64,000 bases of DNA from FEN-1297 sp964498065 (GTDB lineage: Bacteria; Bacteroidota; Ignavibacteria; Ignavibacteriales; Ignavibacteriaceae): assembly GCA_964498065.1 (NCBI GenBank), contig CAZCFZ010000004.1, positions 46,469-110,468 on the forward strand. Direction: 5' to 3'. The position numbers were made by a program, and so were the translations under genes. The first letter of the stretch is position 1. Each line of letters opens with the position of its first letter. The notes under the pieces were generated by a model. That model was not told the origin of the DNA and did no database searches. It saw only the letters and a program-made list of their open reading frames with translations. Positions 41,622 through 50,796 of this stretch are shown in pieces.

Positions 41622-43859
41622 TTATTTCAATAAAATAAATTTCTTAGTTGTGGAGAAATTACCTGCCTGGAGACGATAGAAATAAACTCCACTTGAAAGG
41701 TTTTTACCATTAAATTCAGCTTCATATTTTCCAGCCGGCTTTTCTTCATTAACAAGCATTGTAATTTCTCTGCCTAAAGTATCGTAAACTTTAAGGGTAA
41801 CAAATTCTCTATTTGCGATTGCATACTTAATTTTTGTTGTTGGGTTGAATGGGTTAGGATAATTTTGATAAAGAGCAAAGTTTTTTGGAATTTGTTTCAA
41901 TTTATCTTCTTTAATACCTGTTAAAATAACTCCCCCTTTTCGAAATATAGATAACCCACTTTCGTTATGTCCTATCCACTTATTACCATATGAATCTATT
42001 TCAACTAGATTTTGTGAGTCAAATGAAATTCCTGAATTTCGTACATTATAAACTTTCCAGCTATTTTTTCTATCATATTTTACTAATCCGCCTGAGCAAG
42101 TACTTAACCAAAGGTTATTATCTTTATCAACTTTAATATCAAAAATTGTGTTACTTGTAAGAGGTGAGTTGTTGATATTAAATGTTGTCCACATATTCCC
42201 ATCAAATTTTGTTAATCCCCATCCATATTCTATCCCTACATTCATAGGATCTCTTATTGAAACCCAAAGAATATCTGCAGAATCAATCGCAATAGACATA
42301 ACGTTATTAAACGGCAATCCTGAATTTTGGGAGTTATAAATAGACCAGTTATTACCATCAAATCTTGCAAGTCCTCCTTCCGTAGTTGTTGGATTACCCT
42401 CGTTATCGTATTTCACATAAAGACCTAATCCGCACCAGAGGTTTCCGTTTTTATCAAAGTCAATGTCGCTAATTAGGTTGCTTGTCAAAGATGTATTTTC
42501 CATGTTATAGGTCGTCCAATTAATACCATCAAATTTTACTAATCCTTTCCCTGTTCCAATCCATAAATTATTATCAGTATCTGTTTTTATACAATTGACT
42601 AAATTTCTTGAAAATGGAGAATTGGTAGAATCATAATTTATCCAATTACCTTTATAATATTTTGCCAACCAGGAATTTCCCCAGTGTGCCATAGGATTCC
42701 ACTGATGTCCGATCCATAAGCTTTCACTTTTTTTATCAAATTCTAAGTCTAAAACTGTGTTTTTTAATCCACAATTAGTTGTGTCATATATATTCCAATT
42801 ATTTAAATCATAGTTTATTAGTGCTATACCTCCGGTTCCTATCCAAACATTATCTTGATTATCGAATTCGATAGCATATACAGTATTTGAAGGAAGAATT
42901 GAATTGCTTAAATTATATTTTTTCCAATTTATACCATCATATTTCATTAATCCATAATTAAAGAAACCGAGCCAGATAATCCCTTTTTCATCTATTTCAA
43001 TAGATAATATCTCATTCTGGAGCAAACTAGAATTTGTAGTGTTAAATACTATCCAATTAGAACCGTCAAACTTTACTAAGCCGTTGCCTGTTGCCATCCA
43101 AAGATTTCCATCTGAGTCGAATTTCATATCATATATATTATTACTTGGTATATTTGAGTTTGAAGTATTATATTCTCTCCAGTTTGTCCCATCAAATTCG
43201 AATAAACCATTCCATTGAGTTCCAACCCAGATATGATTTTCATTATCTTCCTGGATGACTATCGCATCATTATTTAATCCTTCTATATTTTCAACTATTA
43301 CACTATCACCATTGAATCGCCCTACACCCCAGCTTGCTGCGATCCACTCACTACAGTTTCTGTCAAAAAAAATATCATTTATAGAATAATATGCAGAAAG
43401 TGGATTTCCGGTTTCATAAGAAACCCAGTCTGTTACATTAAATTTTACCAGATATTTTAATGAACCAATCCATATTTTCCCTTCGGCATCAACCTCAATC
43501 TCCATATTCCATTGGTCAAAAGGCAGCGGGGAATTTCTTGTATTATACACATGGCAAGAATATCCGTCAAACCTTCCAATACCTTCGTATTGTGTCCCAA
43601 TCCATAAATTTCCTGATGAATCTATTGCTAACGCTCTTATATGATTATCAGGAAGGTTTGCATTTGCTCTATTATAGAAAGCAATTTCTTCTGTCTCTTT
43701 ATTAATTTTTACTAATCCGCCGTCTGTACCAACCCATAGATTATTTCCTGAACTGACAATTGATAATACCTTATCTCCATTTGTGAGATTAATCCATTCT
43801 GGGTTTTGAGCCAATTGTTGTGCAGTAAAAATTAAAATAAAGTAAAATATTTTTTTCAT
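41622..43859 (-). CDS. Secreted two-component-regulator-type beta-propeller with T9SS sorting domain
   Basis: A 745-residue exported protein with an N-terminal signal peptide (MKKIFYFILIFTAQQLAQ). About 14 repeats of the form GLVKFDGxNWxxYN...NLWIGT follow, the two-component regulator propeller (Reg_prop) repeat, probably forming two seven-bladed propellers. The last 90 residues are a type IX sorting domain (FALYQNYPNPFNPTTKIKY ... SGVYFYRLQAG). There is no kinase domain, unlike classical hybrid regulators, so this is a surface or secreted propeller of unknown ligand. It starts four bases after the next gene on the same strand. Confidence 0.88.
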   Translation of the reverse strand: MKKIFYFILIFTAQQLAQNPEWINLTNGDKVLSIVSSGNNLWVGTDGGLVKINKETEEIAFYNRANANLPDNHIRALAIDSSGNLWIGTQYEGIGRFDGYSCHVYNTRNSPLPFDQWNMEIEVDAEGKIWIGSLKYLVKFNVTDWVSYETGNPLSAYYSINDIFFDRNCSEWIAASWGVGRFNGDSVIVENIEGLNNDAIVIQEDNENHIWVGTQWNGLFEFDGTNWREYNTSNSNIPSNNIYDMKFDSDGNLWMATGNGLVKFDGSNWIVFNTTNSSLLQNEILSIEIDEKGIIWLGFFNYGLMKYDGINWKKYNLSNSILPSNTVYAIEFDNQDNVWIGTGGIALINYDLNNWNIYDTTNCGLKNTVLDLEFDKKSESLWIGHQWNPMAHWGNSWLAKYYKGNWINYDSTNSPFSRNLVNCIKTDTDNNLWIGTGKGLVKFDGINWTTYNMENTSLTSNLISDIDFDKNGNLWCGLGLYVKYDNEGNPTTTEGGLARFDGNNWSIYNSQNSGLPFNNVMSIAIDSADILWVSIRDPMNVGIEYGWGLTKFDGNMWTTFNINNSPLTSNTIFDIKVDKDNNLWLSTCSGGLVKYDRKNSWKVYNVRNSGISFDSQNLVEIDSYGNKWIGHNESGLSIFRKGGVILTGIKEDKLKQIPKNFALYQNYPNPFNPTTKIKYAIANREFVTLKVYDTLGREITMLVNEEKPAGKYEAEFNGKNLSSGVYFYRLQAGNFSTTKKFILLK

Positions 43860-43863
43860 CTAT

Positions 43864-45534
43864 TTATTTTAAAAGTATTAACTTCTTGGTATCTGAATAA
43901 CTACCTGCCTGCAACCTGTAAAAATAAATTCCGCTTGGGAGATTATTTCCGTTGAATTGAACTTCATATTTTCCCGGAGATTTTTTTTCGTCTACTAAAG
44001 TTGCTACTTCTTTTCCAAGAATGTCATAAATTTTAAGTTGAATAATAGTTAATCCACCCCCAGCCCCTCCAAGGAGGGGACTGCCTGTCTGAGGAATTGT
44101 ATACTTTATTTTTGTTGTTGGATTAAATGGGTTGGGATAGTTTTGATAAAGTGCGAAATTTTGAGATGAAGAATTCTCGTTGTTAGTAATACCGGATACA
44201 GTGTTAATATTAAATGTAAATACATCAAGTGCCGGGGTTGCAAGCATTCCGTCGTTCGCTATTACAGTCCAAAAGTATCTGGATGCTGAAGGAATATTTA
44301 TCATTGGCAACTGTACCTGAAACTGAGTATCACTAATATGATTGAAAGACTTCCATGTAGAACATGTATCGGCGGAAATTAAAAGAGTATATTCAACTGC
44401 ATCTTTATTGGAATCAATTGCCTCTTCCCATCTAAATAAAATTGATTTCGGAGAAGACCGGATTGTATCTTCATCCAAGGGTGATAATAGGTGAAATGGT
44501 GACGGAGGAACGTTATTGTGAGATGTTCCTCCTATGGTTGTAATGAGTATTTTTCCGGAATCGCCGACTGCAACTCCTGAATTTTCATTATAGAAATCTA
44601 CTGCGTTTAATTTTGCATTTATTCCGGTGAATTGAAAAAACCAGGTGTTACCTTTATCCGAAGTTTTCATTATTATACCGTTATCCCCACATGTAAATGC
44701 AGTATTTAATGTTGGTACTGCTACATCATTTAAACTTCCCCAAATGTAAGGATTAGTTTTTTGAGCCGGGAAAGTATATTTCTGCCATGTTGTATCAGGA
44801 TAAGTTTTTCTTAAAATTACAGGGGATTCTTTAAGTTGTCCGTCATAACCTACAATGAAGGCAGGGTCACCATATTTGAAATTATTTCCTTTAACTGCTG
44901 CCCCCCAATTTGTAATGGGAAGATATTCTTCTTTCCAGCCGTCAAAAGAGGAAGATTTTGTATAAAATACCGAATTAGCCGTTAAAACGTAAATCGGCCT
45001 CCAGCTCATCATAGGTGCTGCATAGTAAAATATTGAGATTATTGGAGCAGTAGTTAAATTTTCTGATGTCCAGGTTTTTCCTGAATCTATTGATAAATGA
45101 ACATTCCCGGAATCATCACCAACATATATTGCCGAAGGATTAATACAAAAAATACTTGTAAAATTTTTCCCGCCTTCATAGTGAATAGGAGACCATGTCT
45201 CACCTCCGGTAGTTGTAGTAAACACATAATTTTTACCGGCAATTGCGCCGTTTAATTTGTCACTAAAAGAAATGCTGTTCCAGCTCATAATCATGCTAAA
45301 TACTAATTCTTTGTGATACCATGTTTTGCCGGAATTTGTTGTTTTAAGGATTGAACCTTCACTTCCAATAGCAATTGCGGTGGTTGAATCTAACATAACA
45401 ACATCATTTAAATTTTCTTTAGTACCGCCATATTGCTCAATCCATTGTGCAATCATTAATTTCGAATTGAATATTAGAATGCAAAAAGTTAAACCACACA
45501 AGATTAGTTGAAAATTGTATATCCCTCTTTTCAT
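43864..45534 (-). CDS. Secreted YCF48/BNR-like propeller protein with T9SS sorting domain
   Basis: A 556-residue exported protein. A signal-like N-terminus (LILCGLTFCILIFNSKLMIA) is followed by photosystem-stability/YCF48-like repeats such as GSEGSILKTTNSGKTW, DKGNTWFFQFTG and GVAVGDSGKILITT. A fibronectin-like segment (about 340-440) comes next, then a type IX sorting domain (ALYQNYPNPFNPTTKIKY). Within the sorting domain a Gly-rich insert, GSPLLGGAGGG, comes from a palindromic DNA repeat at 44064-44079. Likely cotranscribed with the propeller gene downstream. Function unknown; probably surface-exposed. Confidence 0.85.
   Translation of the reverse strand: MKRGIYNFQLILCGLTFCILIFNSKLMIAQWIEQYGGTKENLNDVVMLDSTTAIAIGSEGSILKTTNSGKTWYHKELVFSMIMSWNSISFSDKLNGAIAGKNYVFTTTTGGETWSPIHYEGGKNFTSIFCINPSAIYVGDDSGNVHLSIDSGKTWTSENLTTAPIISIFYYAAPMMSWRPIYVLTANSVFYTKSSSFDGWKEEYLPITNWGAAVKGNNFKYGDPAFIVGYDGQLKESPVILRKTYPDTTWQKYTFPAQKTNPYIWGSLNDVAVPTLNTAFTCGDNGIIMKTSDKGNTWFFQFTGINAKLNAVDFYNENSGVAVGDSGKILITTIGGTSHNNVPPSPFHLLSPLDEDTIRSSPKSILFRWEEAIDSNKDAVEYTLLISADTCSTWKSFNHISDTQFQVQLPMINIPSASRYFWTVIANDGMLATPALDVFTFNINTVSGITNNENSSSQNFALYQNYPNPFNPTTKIKYTIPQTGSPLLGGAGGGLTIIQLKIYDILGKEVATLVDEKKSPGKYEVQFNGNNLPSGIYFYRLQAGSYSDTKKLILLK
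44051..44095. repeat. Intragenic palindromic repeat inside a sorting-domain coding region
   Basis: CCCCTCCAAGGAGGGG (44064-44079) is a perfect palindrome with C-rich flanks. It is translated in frame as GSPLLGGAGGG between KYTIPQT and IIQLKIYD, where the neighbouring protein has only a few residues (KYAIANREFVTLKVYD). This looks like insertion of a small mobile palindrome tolerated in a loop. Confidence 0.65.
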
Positions 45535-45714
45535 AATTGCCCCTTTTTTATTGTATAAAGATTATAAAAAAAACGAAAATGTCAATTCATAAATTATCAC
45601 TGTAATTTCAAGAAATATATGCTGAACATATTTATTATTGTACTAATTTACTTATCTGAACCAGTTGTGTGAATTAAAAATTTATTTAAAAATAGTAGAG
45701 TAAACAAACATTTA

Positions 45715-45773
45715 TGTCAGTCTGAGCGGAGTCGAAGACTGATATTCACCGTTCAATTTCGCTCACAGTGACA
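45715..45773. repeat. MITE-like repeat with TGTCA ends, GAGCGGAGTCGAAG type
   Basis: The left end, TGTCAGTCTGAGCG, and the right end, CGCTCACAGTGACA, are inverted repeats matching at 12 of 14 positions. The interior AGTCGAAGACT is a further palindrome-like core. The type is a common dispersed repeat in bacterial intergenic regions. Confidence 0.6.
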
Positions 45774-45861
45774 ATTTAAGACGTTTTCATAAATAGATTT
45801 ATTTTTAAAATTTCCTTTATGTTATATAATACTTAATTCACACAACAAGTTTATCTAAATC

Positions 45862-45929
45862 ATGGTTCGACCCTGCTCACCATAATAAATACATTGAAAT
45901 TGTCGTCACGGGCGGAGTCGAGGGATGAT
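45862..45929. repeat. Degenerate second copy of the GGAGTCGA-type repeat
   Basis: ATGGTTCGACCCTGCTCACC (45862-45881) and GTCACGGGCGGAGTCGAGGG (45905-45924) are diverged inverted halves of the same repeat family as 45715-45773, pointing at each other across about 20 bases. Confidence 0.5.
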
Positions 45930-46076
45930 TTATTTGCTAATAATAAAGTAAATTAGAACACTACTCTTTATTTTTATCTATTCTCAAATACCAAAATGCA
46001 TTTATTTCGACTTAACAATTTTTTATTTTAATTAAACAAAATTTAAATTGATTTAAGCGAAAAGGAAGATTTTAAA

Positions 46077-47441
46077 ATGATTAATTCAATAAATCCTGCA
46101 ACAAATGAAGAAATTAAAACTTATCCCGAAATGAATAAAGATCAGATTGACAGAATTATTTCCGAATCTCATAATTCTTTTTTGAATTGGCATAAAACAA
46201 CTTTCTCACAAAGAGCAGTTTTGATGAAAAAGGCCGCTGAAGTTTTAAGATTAAAAAAAGATAAATGGGCTGAAGTAATGACATTGGAGATGGGCAAGCC
46301 AATAAATCAATCACGGGGAGAAGTTGAAAAATGTGCGTGGGTTTGCGACTATTTTGCCGAAAATGCCGAAAAATTTCTAGAAGATGAAATAATTAATTCC
46401 GATGCTTCGAAAAGTTTTGTTGCTTATAATCCGTTAGGAGTAATTTTGGCCGTAATGCCATGGAATTTTCCTTTTTGGCAGGTATTCAGATTTGCTGCGC
46501 CGAATTTGATGGCCGGCAATGCGGGTGTACTTAAACATTCTTCCAACGTTACAGGATGTGCTCTGGCAATTGAAGAAATTTTTAAAGAAGCAGGTTTTCC
46601 CGAAAATCTTTTTAGAACTTTAGTAGTTTCTTCCAAAGGTATTAAGAGTGTAATTGAAAATAAACATGTAAGAGCAGTTACTTTAACTGGCAGTGTTCCT
46701 GCAGGCAAAGCAGTAGCTTCTATGGCCGGATCGGTTCTGAAAAAAACAGTATTGGAATTAGGAGGAAGCGATCCGTATTTAATTCTTGAAGATGCGGATC
46801 TGGAAAAGACTGCTGATACATGTGTGGCATCAAGATTAATTAACGGCGGACAAAGCTGTATAGCAGCAAAACGGTTTATTGTCGTTGAACAAGTATATGA
46901 TAAGTTTGAAAAACTTTTTGTGGAAAAGATGAAGGGAAAAAAGATGGGAGACCCGTTTGACGAAAACAATTATTTAGGTCCACAAGCTAGAAATGATCTT
47001 AGAGATGAATTGCATACCCAGGTTACTAATAGTATTAAAAAAGGTGCAAAACTTTTATTAGGAGGAGAAATTCCTAAAAGGAGCGGTGCATATTATCCCC
47101 CTACGGTTCTTTCGGAAATAGTCCCGGGAATGCCTGCTTACGATGAGGAATTGTTTGGGCCTGTAGCAGCAGTAATAAAAGCTAAAGATGAGAAAGAAGG
47201 AATTAAGATTGCCAATGATACCAGCTTCGGTTTGGGTGCCGCTGTATTTACTTCGGATGTAAAAAGGGGAGAGAGAATTGCAAAAGAAGAATTACAGGCA
47301 GGCTGCTGTTTTATAAATGAATTTGTAAAATCTGATCCGCGGCTGCCTTTCGGAGGAATTAAAGAATCGGGTTACGGACGGGAACTTTCTGCGTTTGGTA
47401 TAAAAGAATTTGTAAATATAAAAACGGTATATGTTAAATAA
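46077..47441 (+). CDS. NAD(P)-dependent aldehyde dehydrogenase, succinate-semialdehyde type
   Basis: A 454-residue aldehyde dehydrogenase. MPWNFPFWQVFRFAAPNLMAG, shown in part as MPWNFPFWQ, and GVLKHSSNVTG are typical of the YneI/Sad-like succinate semialdehyde group. TGSVPAGKAV binds the cofactor, E in LELGGSDP is the general base, and C in NGGQSCIAAKRF (near residue 261) is the nucleophile. Length matches that group. Other aldehydes are possible substrates. It ends 10 bases from the convergent kinase gene. Confidence 0.9.
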   Translation: MINSINPATNEEIKTYPEMNKDQIDRIISESHNSFLNWHKTTFSQRAVLMKKAAEVLRLKKDKWAEVMTLEMGKPINQSRGEVEKCAWVCDYFAENAEKFLEDEIINSDASKSFVAYNPLGVILAVMPWNFPFWQVFRFAAPNLMAGNAGVLKHSSNVTGCALAIEEIFKEAGFPENLFRTLVVSSKGIKSVIENKHVRAVTLTGSVPAGKAVASMAGSVLKKTVLELGGSDPYLILEDADLEKTADTCVASRLINGGQSCIAAKRFIVVEQVYDKFEKLFVEKMKGKKMGDPFDENNYLGPQARNDLRDELHTQVTNSIKKGAKLLLGGEIPKRSGAYYPPTVLSEIVPGMPAYDEELFGPVAAVIKAKDEKEGIKIANDTSFGLGAAVFTSDVKRGERIAKEELQAGCCFINEFVKSDPRLPFGGIKESGYGRELSAFGIKEFVNIKTVYVK

Positions 47442-47451
47442 TACTTAATTA

Positions 47452-50400
47452 TTAATCGTTGAAATATTTGGGAAGTGTAAAAATAAATCTGCTCCCTGTC
47501 CCTATTTTACTTTCCGCCCAAATTTTCCCGTTATTTTTCTCAACCATCTCCTTGCAGATTATTAATCCCAAACCGGTGCCTTTCTCGTTTGCCGTACCTA
47601 AAGTGGAGTGCTGTGTATCTATTTTGAAAATTTTCTCCATTTCTTTGTCCGAGATTCCAATGCCGTTATCTGCAACAATGATTTCATAAATATCATTTGA
47701 ATCGGAGGATGAAATTGAAACAGTACCGTTTGTGTTTGTGAATTTTATAGCATTTGAAATTAGGTTTTGTAAAATAGATTGAAGCATGTAAGCGTCGGCA
47801 AATACAAAAACACCGTTTCCAACTTCATTTGAAATTGTAATATTTTTGTTTACTGCATTTGCATTTAATATTGAAGTTACTTCATTAACTTTTTCTGATA
47901 AGTTTATTTTTACCGGATCAAATTGCTGCCTGCCTGTTTGTATCCTTGCCCATTCGAGAATATTATCAACCAATTTAAATTGATTTTTCAGTAATCCGTG
48001 AATTTCCTTAACAAACCTTATTTTTTCTTTTTCATTTAAAGTATACTGTTCATTAGCCAGAATTTCGGACATCCCCAGCAGCGGCTGGAAAGGACCTTTT
48101 AAATCGTGAGCGATTATTGAAAAGAGTTTGTCTTTGCTGGCATTTAATTCCATTAACTTCTTTTCTGATTCTGCCAGCTGCTTATTTAGTTTGGCTAATT
48201 GAGAGGCTCTCTGTTCCAATAAATCCTTATTCTCCTGCAAACGTCTGGTATAGTTTATTAGTTCTTCCGACTTCCTTTTTCTGTCTATTGTCACTGCTAT
48301 TTGTTCTGATACGAACACGAGGATTTGTCTTTCGACTTCGGTATAGGCGTATTCATTTTGGTAATCCTGTACTACCATTACACCAAATGTTTTTCCTTCC
48401 AGTTTGAGAGGAACACCAACCCATACCGGTGAATAAGATCCGACTAATTCGATTTCGTTATTTTTCTTCAGTTCAATTTCTTCCTTTTCTCTTATTATAG
48501 CGTCCTGGCCTGTTCGGAGAACATAATCTGTTAAGCCTTTTCCTAATTTCCTCGGGGAGGGGGTTGGGTCTACTTCATCAACAAAGTATGGAAATGATAA
48601 TAAATCCGTCTTTTCATCGTATAGCGCAATGTAAAAGTTTTTTGCAGACATTAATCCTTTGATTACTTCGTGTATTTCCGTGAAGAGTGTCTGCATATCT
48701 TCCGTTGTGTTTACCGCTTCGGAAATTTTATACAAAGCGGATTGAATTTTATCAATCTTCTTTCTTTCTGTTATATCATGTACCGTTGCCTGAACTAATT
48801 TTTTCCCTCCCAATACAAAACTATTCAGCGAAACCTCGGCATCAATAAGATTGCCTTTTTTGCTTTTATGCTGCCAGTAAAAATATTGGGGCTTATCTTG
48901 CAAGGCTGAATTTATTTTTTCGAGTGCAGATTGTTTGGAATCTTTACCGTCCGGTTGTACCTCAGGAGAAAATTCCCAAGGAGAGTGATTAATTATATCT
49001 TCCCTTGAGCATTCAAATAATTTACAAAATTGTTCATTGCATTCTTCAAATTTATCTGTCATTATACAGATCGATTCGGCAGAATCCTTAAAAAGCATTC
49101 TAAATCTTTTCTCACTGTCAATTAAAGCCGCTTCGGATTTCTTTTGCCCGGTAACATCACGAAAACTCCAAACTCTCCCGACTATTTCATCATTTAATTT
49201 TTGAGGCAGGGAATAGCGTTCAAAAAATCGTCCGTCCTTAAACTCCAGCAAATCAAAACTTTCAATTTCAGGATTTTCATATAAATATTTAACCTGCTGA
49301 AGAAAGGCCTCAGGTTTCTTTAATTGTTCATTGACATATTCCAAAAGTTTCACATCGCTGCCATCTTCAATCATTTTCTCAGGTAAATTCCACATTTTAA
49401 CAAATTTCTGATTATATCCTGTTACTTTGCCATTTTTGTCTATGACCAATAGGCCATCGGCGGTTGATTCAAGAGTGGCACTCAATAGAGAAAGGGTAAT
49501 TTTAAGTTTCTGTTCTGCAGCTTTTCGTTCGGATATATCAGTAGCTACTCCTATTAATCCGATAGGATTTTTATTGTTATCATAAATAGGAGATGTAGAT
49601 AAGGAAATAATAAATTCAGTTCCGTCTTTTCTTTTATTTCGTAATTCTCCTTTCCAGCTATTTTTTAAAGTATGATTATGAATATGCTCAAGTATTTTTT
49701 CATTGCCATGGCTAATCTGGACAATATCAATTTTTTTCCCCAGTACTTCGTCCCGGGTGTAACCATAAGTCTTTATAAAGGCGTCATTTACAAAAATTAA
49801 TTTATCGTTAAGATCTGTTATGGTAATACATTCACTAATATTTTGTAAAGATTGAGCTAATAGAAGTATTTGTTTTTCAGCTTGTTTCCTTTCAGTTATG
49901 TTACGGAAAATTGCCAATGCATACGGTACTTTTTTTTCAAATTCGAAAAATGAATTTGAAACTCCGAAATACATTTTTTCCCCGTTCCATAATGTGTATT
50001 CATTTTCAAAATAAGGAAGGAGGGTTCCGCTATTAAATCTTTCTTTATGTTTTCTAATTATTTCCGAACTATTTTTCTGTGAGTATATAACAGATAACGG
50101 TTTGCCTTCCAAATCTTTCTTCTTCTTTTTCACCATTTTGGAAAATGCATTATTTACCATAATTATTATACCGTTTTCATCGGTAAGTCTCATACCGTCG
50201 CCGGACATTTCCCAAATTGTTCTAAAAAGTTTTTTCGATTTTTTATCCGATTGTTCCGCCTTTTTTTGTTTTGTAATATCTTTGGTTATAAAAAGTACAC
50301 GTCCGTTTTTTATAGGAGATACTACCGAATCGAATGAATATTTTTTGCCGTTTGCAGTGAAAGTATGTTTGCAGGATACGGTTTTATTAGTACTTAACGC

Positions 50401-50673
50401 TTTTTCAATTTTTGTAAGAATATAATTTGCATGTTTCGGCGGGAAAATATTAAAAATAGTTTTTACTTCATTACCTTTTGTCCCCTTGTTAAGTATTTTT
50501 AGATTATCCTTTTTAATGATTTTTAAAAACTTGCCTTTTTTATTGAGTACTGCAATACCGCCGGGTATTATTCCCAACAAAGCATCTGTTTCGGATTTAA
50601 AATATCTCAACTTTTGAACTGTTAATTCTTTCCTCTTCTTTTTTGATTTCCCTTTACCGTTTGCCAAATTCAA
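47452..50673 (-). CDS. Multi-PAS/GAF sensor histidine kinase
   Basis: A 1073-residue soluble sensor kinase. About five PAS modules fill residues 15-645, several ending in a PAC-like signature (FRNITERKQAEK, GVATDISERKAAEQ, ATVHDITERKKIDK). A GAF domain follows (about 655-800, with LRTGQDAIIREKEEIE), then a coiled coil and a HisKA site (SIIAHDLKGPFQPLLGM). The ATPase domain is last (LQNLISNAIKFTN, DNGIGIS, GTGLGLIICKEM). No membrane helix or receiver domain is present. A hybrid kinase gene precedes it by 123 bases on the same strand. Confidence 0.93.
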   Translation of the reverse strand: MNLANGKGKSKKKRKELTVQKLRYFKSETDALLGIIPGGIAVLNKKGKFLKIIKKDNLKILNKGTKGNEVKTIFNIFPPKHANYILTKIEKALSTNKTVSCKHTFTANGKKYSFDSVVSPIKNGRVLFITKDITKQKKAEQSDKKSKKLFRTIWEMSGDGMRLTDENGIIIMVNNAFSKMVKKKKKDLEGKPLSVIYSQKNSSEIIRKHKERFNSGTLLPYFENEYTLWNGEKMYFGVSNSFFEFEKKVPYALAIFRNITERKQAEKQILLLAQSLQNISECITITDLNDKLIFVNDAFIKTYGYTRDEVLGKKIDIVQISHGNEKILEHIHNHTLKNSWKGELRNKRKDGTEFIISLSTSPIYDNNKNPIGLIGVATDISERKAAEQKLKITLSLLSATLESTADGLLVIDKNGKVTGYNQKFVKMWNLPEKMIEDGSDVKLLEYVNEQLKKPEAFLQQVKYLYENPEIESFDLLEFKDGRFFERYSLPQKLNDEIVGRVWSFRDVTGQKKSEAALIDSEKRFRMLFKDSAESICIMTDKFEECNEQFCKLFECSREDIINHSPWEFSPEVQPDGKDSKQSALEKINSALQDKPQYFYWQHKSKKGNLIDAEVSLNSFVLGGKKLVQATVHDITERKKIDKIQSALYKISEAVNTTEDMQTLFTEIHEVIKGLMSAKNFYIALYDEKTDLLSFPYFVDEVDPTPSPRKLGKGLTDYVLRTGQDAIIREKEEIELKKNNEIELVGSYSPVWVGVPLKLEGKTFGVMVVQDYQNEYAYTEVERQILVFVSEQIAVTIDRKRKSEELINYTRRLQENKDLLEQRASQLAKLNKQLAESEKKLMELNASKDKLFSIIAHDLKGPFQPLLGMSEILANEQYTLNEKEKIRFVKEIHGLLKNQFKLVDNILEWARIQTGRQQFDPVKINLSEKVNEVTSILNANAVNKNITISNEVGNGVFVFADAYMLQSILQNLISNAIKFTNTNGTVSISSSDSNDIYEIIVADNGIGISDKEMEKIFKIDTQHSTLGTANEKGTGLGLIICKEMVEKNNGKIWAESKIGTGSRFIFTLPKYFND

Positions 50674-50796
50674 TGATTGATTTTTAAAATTAGTTCTTAT
50701 TTTTTCCCCAACTTTTCAATGTTGTTATTTTATTCGGGAGTTAATATAAAAAAAATTTTATAAAATGTTAATAAAAGTTATTCGGGGTTGCAAAAT

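Larger units (their letters stand above)
45535..46076. other. Intergenic region with dispersed palindromic repeats
   Basis: This is a 542-base region between divergent genes. It carries two repeat units (45715-45773 and 45862-45929) of a TGTCA...GGAGTCGA type. The rest is AT-rich, with no gene. Promoters for both neighbours must lie here but cannot be placed. Confidence 0.6.

Noticed and set aside
45862..45883. GGTTCGACCCTGCTCACCA resembles the T-arm and CCA end of a tRNA
   Set aside because: The bases flanking the TTCGA loop do not form a 5-bp T-stem and no acceptor, D or anticodon arm precedes it. It matches the dispersed repeat family instead.
48541..48575. Pro/Gly-rich string in the multi-PAS kinase that could be a repeat insertion like the one at 44064
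   Set aside because: DPTPSPRKLGKGLTDYVLRT is a normal conserved segment of this GAF type, and the DNA there is not palindromic.
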